Shown one piece after another: positions 1 to 5,493 of a stretch of DNA of 5,493 nt. Below the pieces are notes generated by a model. That model saw only the letters and a program-made list of their open reading frames with translations, was not told where the DNA came from and searched no databases. The stretch is from Vampirovibrionales bacterium (GTDB taxonomy: Bacteria; Cyanobacteriota; Vampirovibrionia; Vampirovibrionales; JAGQHJ01): positions 1 through 5,493 of the forward strand of contig JANWKX010000145.1 in assembly GCA_025451145.1 (NCBI GenBank), written 5' to 3'. Position numbers and translations under genes: made by a program. Each line of letters begins with the position of its first letter. Position 1 is the first letter of the stretch.

Positions 1-7
1 TACGTAA

Positions 8-37
8 AAGAGCCATCTTGTTACAAAGAGGGCTCTT
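8..37 (-). terminator. Possible hairpin terminator downstream of the tRNA-Phe 3' end
   Basis: AAGAGCC (37-31 on the minus strand) can pair with GGCTCTT (14-8), a perfect 7-bp stem that can be extended inward with bulges. The stem is followed by only two further T residues before A. It lies 13 nt past the CCA and could once have ended the tRNA transcript. The T tract is short, so the call is weak. Confidence 0.35.
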
Positions 38-50
38 GGAAATCTAAAGG

Positions 51-100
51 TGGTGCCGGATCACAGAATTGAACTGTGGACACAAGGATTTTCAGTCCAT
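51..100 (-). tRNA. 3' half of a tRNA-Phe (GAA) gene, probable attachment-site remnant
   Basis: Read on the minus strand from 100 to 51, this has the order and spacing of a tRNA-Phe 3' half. There is an anticodon loop CTGAAAA (95-89) with anticodon GAA at 93-91, and a 3' anticodon strand TCCTT (88-84). A five-base variable loop GTGTC follows, then a perfect 5-bp T stem CACAG/CTGTG around the loop TTCAATT. It ends with acceptor strand ATCCGGC, discriminator A and CCA (53-51). The 5' anticodon strand (100-96, ATGGA) pairs at four of five positions. Upstream there is no D arm and no GCCGGAT acceptor strand at the right distance, so it cannot be a working tRNA. Such 3' halves are typical of the distal attachment site of elements integrated in tRNA genes. 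A simple decayed tRNA copy is the alternative. Confidence 0.65.
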
Positions 101-194
101 CCACCGATCTTCCTAACTTAATTCCAATTTTTGTCCTGACACCTAGCTTTCTTACAAAGCAGAATCGATTATTTCCGGCAAATAAATATATTGT
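101..194. other. AT-rich spacer with no recognisable gene
   Basis: This is the stretch between the coding remnant and the tRNA 3' half. I see no open frame of note on either strand, no promoter I would defend and no terminator. A small 5-bp inverted repeat, GCTTT/AAAGC (146-160), is present. On the minus strand GCCGGA (179-174) is complementary to the tRNA acceptor strand TCCGGC (60-55), but the distance is too great for a normal tRNA. Confidence 0.5.
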
Positions 195-449
195 CTAAAA
201 AGTTTCTGGGTGATTATTTGCACTAAATTGTGCTTCAAAAAAAGTACAACTAGCCTCATCATTAGAACCTTTATAGACTCGATAGAAAACTAAATTATCC
301 GCTACTTTTTTCATATATGAAATATCGGAGGGGGGATTAATTAAGGCATTGCCTATATCTTTTCTTGAATGTTTGTGGGAACGGAGGGGGGAGGGAGCAG
401 CATTTCAGATCGGTCCAAATACCCTAAAACATCTTTCCTCAAGTCGAAT
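195..449 (-). pseudogene. Decayed coding remnant in two frames, unidentified protein
   Basis: Directly after the FUSC stop, the minus strand reads as plausible protein in one frame from about 448 to a TAG at 355-353. Fragments include KDVLGYLDRSE, then LLPPPSVP and TNIQEKI. It then continues in the frame one base back down to a TAG at 197-195: DIGNALINPPSDISYMKKVA, then NLVFYRVYKG and FFEAQF. A single inserted base between about 404 and 356 would join the two into about 84 residues. The composition is protein-like, and the second part prefers A/T in third positions, unlike the GC-richer efflux genes. No convincing start codon with a ribosome site was found, so this is probably the 3' part of a broken gene. 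I do not recognise the family. A chance open stretch is possible, as is a separate 39-residue peptide starting at the ATG at 314-312, which has no visible Shine-Dalgarno. Confidence 0.4.
326..391. repeat. Two copies of CGGAGGGGGG, 56 bp apart
   Basis: The identical 10-base motif occurs at 326-335 and 382-391, each with a run of six G. On the minus strand both read as CCCCCCTCCG, encoding Pro-Pro-Ser in the two frames of the coding remnant. They are too short to call a mobile-element repeat, but the runs are plausible slippage sites. Confidence 0.6.
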
Positions 450-450
450 A

Positions 451-2601
451 TTATGCTGCAAGAATTTCCTGTGACAGCTTTCCCGTGATAGTCGCAATCT
501 GCTCTTCCAGTTCTATGATGGCCTCCAGATCATGAATATCCCGTTTATCCAAGAGCCTATCAGTATACAGTAATGCTTCCTGCTGCAACTGAGCCGAAAG
601 CTTTTTTAACGAATCGTGCCGAAAGGGGGAATCGGAAACCTGCATCAAGCATGCTGCCATGGTTGCCCAAGCCTCTACCAGAGCGATGTTAAACTGCAGA
701 AAAGCCTCTCCTAGAGTCTCAGGCCATTCGGTAATAACCAAATTGGAATGGTAATGATTAATCGCCAATTGGGCCAGAAAGAGAGATTCCTGAGTATTTT
801 GCCAATCCTCAAGCCGTGAACACCAGTACAAATGCTCTGCTCGCTGCTTTCCGACTTCAAAAACAATCATATCGGCATTCCTGCTCATCTTGTTAAAGCA
901 GCCGTTAATTTGCTCCCGAAGCACGTCAACTTTTCCAACAACACTTGAGTTTGAAAACATGGTCTGGTTGAGCTCACTAAGATGTCTCAGGTTGGCGGCA
1001 AATGCCTCTTTCATTTCTTCAATGGCAGGCTTGGCCCATAGTTGATCAAAAATACCCCACATCGCAAATAACCCCAGCAGTGTCCCCATGGCAAAGTCCC
1101 GGCTGATGAGCACCGACGTTTCCATCCCACTGCTTTGAAACATGATGAGATAAAAGGCCAGGGCCATCTGAACCCCCAAAAAAGACAATCGTGGGCTAGA
1201 GGTAGTAAACCAGGCCGCAAGGGCAGTGACTGCAGCAAACAGGATAGTAAAGCCGAAAATGGTATCCAACCAAGGCAAAATATAAATCTGCGAACCTATT
1301 CCAAGAACCACTCCGCCAAGAATGGCGCCGGCAAATCGCAGAATCTGTTTCTGCCGGGAGGAGCCTATTGTGGAAAGAGCGGTAATGACGCAGGTGGTTA
1401 GGCTGTTTCCAAGACCATGCCAATCCACGGAAGTGAAAAACACATAGCAGGCCAACCCGGCCAGCGTGCCCTTCACGGTAAAGTGCAAATAATCCACGTT
1501 ATCAAATGCATCGGCAACAAAGAGCTGCCACCAATGGAACTTTTTCAAACGGAACCGTTTTTCCTGAAAGGTGCTCTTTTCCGGCACGTGCGGCAACATG
1601 GTGAGTTTCCGCTCTATTTGCGGTAAAAGCGGCAATGCTTGCGATGACGTCAAGGAAAAATGCCAACGGGTACACTCCGGCCATTGCCCGTCAGCAATCG
1701 CTGATTGAAGATTGTCAAAGGCAGATTGGATGGTACGTAAACGGCTTTGATCACGAGGAGTCAGTGGAGATTGTGGCGTTCCTAAATTAGATACCGTATC
1801 CACCAATCGTTCTATAACAGAAATCAGCGCTCCCCATTCGGCTCTCTCCAGCCCGGAATCGTCATTCATATCACTCCGGGCAAGAAAACCTTTAAGCCGG
1901 CTAGCGCCTAATCGTGCCAACTGTCGGAGTGCCCGTATCTCCTGGGAATCTTCAATGTCCTTTTCATCTCTATAAACTTGCAACACGGATCGCAAAGCGG
2001 CCAAGCGTTCGTTAAGTCCTTGCTGGATTTCTGTAAATTCCGTTTGCCGGGGACAAAAAAGCAGCTCTACAGCAATCGTTATGCAAACACTGAGAATGAC
2101 ACCAAAAACGGACCAGATATTATTATCGACGTGCGCATCCACCGGAAACGGCAAATCCCAGACAGGCAAGGCGCTCACAACAACAAAGCAAAAACCAAAG
2201 GCGGCGCTGTGGCTTTTGAACGTCCGCATGACAAAAAACATAAGCGCCAGACTGAGGGCAATAAATATGAAATGCCCCAGAGAGTCATTGACGAATACGG
2301 TGACGCCAACCAGCACATAAATCAGCCCCATGAAGAAGGCCAGCATCGTCTGCAAACCATGCCGAAGGGTATTGACCGGATTTTCACGCGAAATCGTCAG
2401 GCTGAAAAAGATGCCAATGGCACAGTTGGGACTTCGCATTGTCATGACGACCAGCATGGTCAAGGTCGCGGCAAGGACCATACGGATTATTGTTGGCAAT
2501 CGTCCAGGATACGGTTTCAACTCGTCTTGCAGGAATCTCCAGAGCCAGGGTTCATCAGAGGAGGCGGGCAAGTTGCAAACTTCGGCACCGCTAACGGTCA
2601 T
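451..2601 (-). CDS. mdtO: FUSC-family inner-membrane transporter (MdtO-like)
   Basis: Inner-membrane component of the pump, of the fusaric acid resistance / aromatic acid exporter type (FUSC, AaeB-like). Relatives export aromatic acids, fusaric acid or dyes; the substrate cannot be read here. The 716 residues show the duplicated architecture of the family. A first membrane block of about six segments covers about 38-182 and is followed by a soluble domain, about 186-370. A second membrane block covers about 374-520, with the charged loop SSRQKQILRFAGAILGG (414-430) characteristic of the FUSC repeat. A helical C-terminal cytoplasmic domain covers about 525-716. E. coli MdtO is about 683 residues as I recall, so this looks full length. 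The start is supported by GGAGGA 9 nt upstream. It is the last gene of the operon, ending in TAA at 453-451. The MdtO label rests on its YtcA and HlyD neighbours; AaeB-like would be an equally valid family name. Confidence 0.92.
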   Translation of the reverse strand: MTVSGAEVCNLPASSDEPWLWRFLQDELKPYPGRLPTIIRMVLAATLTMLVVMTMRSPNCAIGIFFSLTISRENPVNTLRHGLQTMLAFFMGLIYVLVGVTVFVNDSLGHFIFIALSLALMFFVMRTFKSHSAAFGFCFVVVSALPVWDLPFPVDAHVDNNIWSVFGVILSVCITIAVELLFCPRQTEFTEIQQGLNERLAALRSVLQVYRDEKDIEDSQEIRALRQLARLGASRLKGFLARSDMNDDSGLERAEWGALISVIERLVDTVSNLGTPQSPLTPRDQSRLRTIQSAFDNLQSAIADGQWPECTRWHFSLTSSQALPLLPQIERKLTMLPHVPEKSTFQEKRFRLKKFHWWQLFVADAFDNVDYLHFTVKGTLAGLACYVFFTSVDWHGLGNSLTTCVITALSTIGSSRQKQILRFAGAILGGVVLGIGSQIYILPWLDTIFGFTILFAAVTALAAWFTTSSPRLSFLGVQMALAFYLIMFQSSGMETSVLISRDFAMGTLLGLFAMWGIFDQLWAKPAIEEMKEAFAANLRHLSELNQTMFSNSSVVGKVDVLREQINGCFNKMSRNADMIVFEVGKQRAEHLYWCSRLEDWQNTQESLFLAQLAINHYHSNLVITEWPETLGEAFLQFNIALVEAWATMAACLMQVSDSPFRHDSLKKLSAQLQQEALLYTDRLLDKRDIHDLEAIIELEEQIATITGKLSQEILAA

Positions 2602-2610
2602 GAATATTCA

Positions 2611-2616
2611 TCCTCC
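2611..2616 (-). promoter_or_regulatory. Strong Shine-Dalgarno GGAGGA of the FUSC gene
   Basis: The minus strand reads GGAGGA, nine bases, then the ATG at 2601-2599. It lies in the 19-nt gap after the adaptor stop codon (2623-2621). A second ATG overlapping this motif (2611-2609) is out of frame and opens nothing long, so the start at 2601 is well supported. Confidence 0.7.
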
Positions 2617-2620
2617 GCGT

Positions 2621-3847
2621 TTACTGCAACTTTCCTTGTGCTTTATCACCTCGCATAACCACCAAGGCCGATTCACCCATTCGGAAGTGTTCACCGCTAT
2701 GATTCAATACTCGAACCCTCACCGGAAAACGGCTTGCAAGGCGTACCCAATTGAGTGTCCGCCGCACGTCTGGCAAATCCGGAGATAAATTGCTGATCAG
2801 GTTGCTATCCGGTGCTACACCGTATCCAACGCTTTCCACAACCCCCTCATAGCGTTTACTGGGCTGTGACATGATGTAGACATCCGCATGGGTGCCTGGC
2901 CGGGTAAAGTTGACCTGGGATTCCCGGAAGTTGGCAATGACCCACCATTTGCGCGTATCTATTAACGTGAAAACTTTTTGCCCGGCATGCGCGTATTCGC
3001 CTTCTGAAACCATCAGGTTCGTTACCCTGGCATTAAAAGGCGCGTAGATGCGGCAGCGGGATAAAAAATAGGCTGCGTTATTGATATTGGCTTCCATTTT
3101 CTGCCGTTGCTCAATTAAGGGATCCAGAATGCTGATATTGTTAACGGATTCATCTAAACGAGCCTGGCTTTGGGTGAGCTGGGCGTTTGTTTCATGATGT
3201 TTGGCCCGGGCGGCTGCTAACTGGGCCTGTGAATAGGAGAGCTGGGAACGGGCTTGCAATACAGCCTCTTCCTTATTCCGAACGTCGGTTTGGGCCATCT
3301 GTACCTGATCAACCGTAACAAACTGCTTTTTTAACAAAGCCTCCAAACGATGAAGATTATCGTTCACATAAGTGTAATCAGCCTCTGCACGAACCAAGGC
3401 CGCTTTGGAAGTTGCGACGCTATCCGTTGCCGCCTCTATACCGGCTGTACTGCTTTGAATTGAGGCATGAGAAACATCAATCTGAGCGGCCGCCGAACGG
3501 ACAGCACTTTTTTCGGCAGCAATTTTTAGTTTCAAATCGCGGATCTGGCCCTCCAACGTGTCTTTTTGAGACGTGGCCGATTGCCAGGCATAGAGAAAAG
3601 GGGCGGAATCAATTTCAAAAAGGAGTGTTCCCTTTTTCACCCACTGGTTGTCGGAAACATAAATATGGGTGATGGGTCCGCTCACCTCAGGCGCCATCCC
3701 GATCAGATTGGCGAAAACCTCTGCATCATCGGTTCTCGGTTGGATAGTGATACGCTGATATGCCGCAAGCCCCATCACCAGTGACACCAGCATAATCAGT
3801 GCCCCTAATAGGCGGCCTAAGTTTCTTCGGTTGAAATTGGATACCAT
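2621..3847 (-). CDS. mdtN: HlyD-family periplasmic adaptor of an efflux pump (MdtN-like)
   Basis: Membrane fusion protein that links the inner-membrane transporter to the outer-membrane channel. It has 408 residues from the ATG at 3847, which has CAGG 6 nt upstream. The frame is open for 63 more codons, but those overlap the YtcA-like gene and read as unstructured sequence ahead of the membrane anchor. Order of parts: an anchor at about 9-29 (LGRLLGALIMLVSLVMGLAA); the family signature TDDAEVFANLIGMAPEVSG (39-57) opening the first half of the lipoyl domain; a long Ala/Gln-rich coiled-coil hairpin, about 88-255; the second lipoyl half CRIYAPFNARVTNLMVSEG (265-283); and a beta-barrel domain, about 300-398. 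The coiled coil looks long: E. coli MdtN is about 343 residues as I recall. The gene lies 29 nt after the YtcA-like gene and 19 nt before the FUSC gene. The family call is firm; the symbol is by context and could equally be an AaeA/EmrA-type adaptor. Confidence 0.9.
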   Translation of the reverse strand: MVSNFNRRNLGRLLGALIMLVSLVMGLAAYQRITIQPRTDDAEVFANLIGMAPEVSGPITHIYVSDNQWVKKGTLLFEIDSAPFLYAWQSATSQKDTLEGQIRDLKLKIAAEKSAVRSAAAQIDVSHASIQSSTAGIEAATDSVATSKAALVRAEADYTYVNDNLHRLEALLKKQFVTVDQVQMAQTDVRNKEEAVLQARSQLSYSQAQLAAARAKHHETNAQLTQSQARLDESVNNISILDPLIEQRQKMEANINNAAYFLSRCRIYAPFNARVTNLMVSEGEYAHAGQKVFTLIDTRKWWVIANFRESQVNFTRPGTHADVYIMSQPSKRYEGVVESVGYGVAPDSNLISNLSPDLPDVRRTLNWVRLASRFPVRVRVLNHSGEHFRMGESALVVMRGDKAQGKLQ

Positions 3848-3853
3848 ATTAAA

Positions 3854-3857
3854 CCTG
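3854..3857 (-). promoter_or_regulatory. Ribosome binding site deciding the adaptor start
   Basis: CAGG on the minus strand lies 6 nt before the ATG at 3847-3845, within the 29-nt gap after the YtcA-like stop codon. It supports the 408-residue reading over the longer in-frame start at 4036, which would overlap the YtcA-like gene by 160 nt. Confidence 0.5.
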
Positions 3858-3876
3858 TTCTTCTTATCTTTAGACT

Positions 3877-4167
3877 TTAAGGAAAAAAAATGAACCAGAG
3901 GATAAACGAATACAATGCGGTCAGGCAGGGATAGATGATCACGAGGGGACCGAGCTCCTGATCCATCTGTGTCCGGATAAGGACATACCGGCTGATCAGC
4001 ATGAGGGCAAACCCACCCAGGATGCAAAAGAACCAAACGGGAAAGAACGAGCCGAAAATATCAACCGATGGACCCCGTTCACAACCGAACAGGCAAGGAC
4101 ACAGCAGTATCAGTATGAGGAAACGAAAATAAACTGGAATGTTCTTACACACAAGATGTAGCTCCAT
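3877..4167 (-). CDS. ytcA: YtcA-like small membrane lipoprotein
   Basis: A 96-residue protein of unknown biochemical role, matching from memory the YtcA family encoded beside mdtNOP in E. coli. A hydrophobic N-terminal signal (about residues 11-28) ends in a lipobox, LFGC, with Cys29 as the likely lipidated residue. A mature part of about 67 residues follows, with the family-like stretch FGSFFPVWFFC (38-48) and two hydrophobic segments, about 44-60 and 75-95, joined by a short polar loop (RTQMDQELG). It is probably a lipid-anchored inner-membrane protein. It sits between the channel and adaptor genes, so it may be an accessory subunit or assembly factor of the pump; this is inference. The start is uncertain. 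ATG at 4167 lies 2 nt after the previous stop with no spaced Shine-Dalgarno. GTG at 4152-4150 has GGAG 9 nt upstream and would give 91 residues, the length I recall for E. coli YtcA. Confidence 0.85.
   Translation of the reverse strand: MELHLVCKNIPVYFRFLILILLCPCLFGCERGPSVDIFGSFFPVWFFCILGGFALMLISRYVLIRTQMDQELGPLVIIYPCLTALYSFILWFIFFP
4162..4165 (-). promoter_or_regulatory. Shine-Dalgarno GGAG favouring a GTG start for the YtcA-like gene
   Basis: On the minus strand GGAG is followed by nine bases and then GTG at 4152-4150, in frame with the YtcA-like protein. The upstream ATG at 4167-4165 overlaps this motif and has only AAGG directly abutting it, too close to act as a normal ribosome site. Either the GTG is the real start, or the ATG is used by coupling from the channel gene's stop codon 2 nt upstream. 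Confidence 0.5.
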
Positions 4168-4169
4168 CC

Positions 4170-5492
4170 TTAAGACGGCCCGTTGGACGGTCTGCCAATA
4201 TGAACTAAATCACCGACCTGGAAAGCCAGTTCAGCCAGATCGGTTAATATCTTAATCCGCGCTTCGACAAAGGTATTCTGGGCATTGGCTAAATTCTTCT
4301 GTGCGGTCGTTACGTCAACCAGGTTCCGTACGCCATCATGATAGGCTTCGCTGGCTTCCTCATAGGATTTCTGTGAGGCTGCAAGCAAACTTTTGGATGC
4401 AGTCAGCTGCTTCCGAGCGATTTGTAGGTTGACATATGCCTGCCACACCTGATATTCCACTTGATCTTTCGATTCCTGTTCCTCGGCGATCGCCCTATCA
4501 TAGTGTGCTTTGGCTAGTTGCAGTTCGTTCTTTCGACGGCCACCATCAAACAAAACCCAGTTCATCTTGGCTTCCCATCTGTAAACAGGAACTTGGCCAT
4601 AAACGTAAGTGCTTAAGTCCTGATTGGCATATGCAACAAGCCGTCCATAGTCTCCAGACACTGTCACTTTTGGGAAATAGGCGGCCCGCTTCTTTTTAAT
4701 TTCGGCCTGGGCAGCAGCTATTTCCTGGATTTTCGCCAGAAAGTCGGGGCGAAAACGAAGGGCTTCTTCAATGGCTTGCTGGGCATTCTGGCTATTGGCA
4801 TTCAAACCGGCCATCTCCTCCAGGTTTGCAAATTTCAGATTAATCAGTGGCGAGACCCTCAGGATGGAGGCCAGTTCTCCCCGAGCAATTTCCTCTTCAC
4901 CTTGAACCGTGGCCAGTTCATATTCGGCTTGGGCGGTTGCCGCCTGGGCATCCAACTTATCCGGCAAGGTTGCCAAGCCATGAGTCAGGCGATCCTCCAC
5001 AGCTTCCTGGATCATCTTTGCATTAAACAATGCGGTTTCTGCAGCCCGTGTTCGGCTGATGGCTAACATCACTTTGTAATAGGCGCTCACCACGTTATAA
5101 ATAACTTGCCGGTGCGTCTCGTTAAAATTGAGGTTGGCGGCGAGTAAGGCCGCTTTTTTTTCGTCAATGTGAGCGCGCCGTTCACCAAAATCCAGTACAG
5201 TGTAGTTCAGCTCGATGGCTGGTCGGAACAGGAAGAGATTTTGCTTGTAGTAGGTTTTAAAAAACATGGCCGTACTATCGTTGAGCAAGGGAACAACCAC
5301 TTCTAGCATCGGGAATAGCTCACTACGGGCAATACCCAGCTTGTCAGCCGCTTCCTTTGCTTTCTGCCAGGCTGCCTGGGTTTGGGGATTTCGTTCCTCG
5401 GCAATATCAACCAAATCAGAAAGCCCATACGTCTTATCGGCATCCAGCTTAGGTTGTTCTTGGCGGCTAAGCGTTACTTGCGAACGCAGCAA
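4170..5492 (-). CDS. TolC-family outer-membrane efflux channel (MdtP-like), 5' end outside the window
   Basis: Outer-membrane component of a tripartite efflux pump, forming the trimeric barrel and periplasmic tunnel through which substrate leaves the cell. The 440 visible residues show the internal duplication typical of the outer membrane efflux protein (OEP) family. The first repeat runs from about residue 22 (GLSDLVDIAEERNPQTQAA) to about 215, the second from about 236 (AQQAIEEALRFRPDF) to about 428. Each has a matching beta-strand motif (VLDFGERR near 99-106, VLFDGGRR near 313-320) followed by long Ala/Gln/Glu-rich helices. No signal peptide or lipobox is visible, and the frame stays open to the window edge. 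The apparent TTG at 5492-5490 is therefore probably internal, and perhaps 20-60 residues are missing. It is the first gene of the operon seen here, ending 2 nt before the YtcA-like gene. Family assignment is firm; the MdtP-like label rests on the neighbours. Confidence 0.93.
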   Translation of the reverse strand: MLRSQVTLSRQEQPKLDADKTYGLSDLVDIAEERNPQTQAAWQKAKEAADKLGIARSELFPMLEVVVPLLNDSTAMFFKTYYKQNLFLFRPAIELNYTVLDFGERRAHIDEKKAALLAANLNFNETHRQVIYNVVSAYYKVMLAISRTRAAETALFNAKMIQEAVEDRLTHGLATLPDKLDAQAATAQAEYELATVQGEEEIARGELASILRVSPLINLKFANLEEMAGLNANSQNAQQAIEEALRFRPDFLAKIQEIAAAQAEIKKKRAAYFPKVTVSGDYGRLVAYANQDLSTYVYGQVPVYRWEAKMNWVLFDGGRRKNELQLAKAHYDRAIAEEQESKDQVEYQVWQAYVNLQIARKQLTASKSLLAASQKSYEEASEAYHDGVRNLVDVTTAQKNLANAQNTFVEARIKILTDLAELAFQVGDLVHIGRPSNGPS

Positions 5493-5493
5493 A

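Noticed and set aside
21..159. Direct repeat TTACAAAG at 21-28 and 152-159 as attachment sites or target duplication
   Set aside because: Eight AT-rich bases is within chance for this composition, and there is no inverted repeat or transposase nearby.
220..233. GCAC/GTGC hairpin followed on the plus strand by an A run
   Set aside because: A stem of only 4 bp; there is no T run on the minus strand where the operon would need a terminator.
344..354. AGGC/GCCT inverted repeat as operon terminator
   Set aside because: A 4-bp stem with a 3-nt loop and no T tract on the minus strand. I see no convincing terminator for the efflux operon.
1978..2658. A 226-codon plus-strand open frame
   Set aside because: It lies opposite the FUSC gene, is rich in Lys, His, Gln and Asn with no recognisable domain, and is explained as antisense shadow of a well-supported membrane protein.
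3848..4036. In-frame extension of the adaptor to an upstream start at 4036
   Set aside because: It overlaps the YtcA-like gene, adds 63 residues with no signal or domain ahead of the membrane anchor, and ATG 3847 has its own ribosome site.
1..5493. CRISPR array, toxin-antitoxin or defence genes
   Set aside because: No spaced direct repeats and no such protein families were seen; the coding content is explained by the efflux operon.

Overview
The window is a stretch of Gram-negative, probably proteobacterial, chromosome. The evidence is an inner-membrane pump, a periplasmic adaptor and a TolC-type outer-membrane channel encoded together, plus a small lipoprotein of the YtcA type known from enterobacterial mdtNOP loci. 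Genus cannot be read from the sequence. By eye the efflux genes have middling GC, while the leftmost ~450 bases are clearly more AT-rich.

Right and centre (451-5493, all minus strand): a compact operon transcribed right to left. Its order is a TolC-family outer-membrane channel (5' end beyond the window), a YtcA-like small membrane lipoprotein, an HlyD-family adaptor (MdtN-like) and a FUSC-family inner-membrane transporter (MdtO-like). Gaps are 2, 29 and 19 nt, so the genes are almost certainly co-transcribed. Together they should form a tripartite pump: FUSC takes substrate at the inner membrane, HlyD bridges the periplasm, and the TolC-like channel opens the outer membrane. In E. coli, as I recall it, the order is ytcA-mdtN-mdtO-mdtP, with the channel last. 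Here the ytcA-mdtN-mdtO core is kept but the channel gene leads. The promoter lies beyond the right edge.

Left (1-450): no intact gene, but three items. (a) 195-449, minus strand, looks like a decayed coding sequence split over two frames, AT-rich in its downstream part. (b) 51-100, minus strand, is the 3' half of a tRNA-Phe gene, from the anticodon arm to CCA, without a recognisable 5' half. (c) 8-37 can form a hairpin just downstream of the tRNA end.

A tRNA 3' half without its 5' half is the usual scar left at the distal end of an element integrated into a tRNA gene. Its orientation puts the element to the right, so the efflux operon may be cargo of a genomic island. An intact tRNA-Phe and perhaps an integrase would then lie further right, outside the window. 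This is inference and easy to test.
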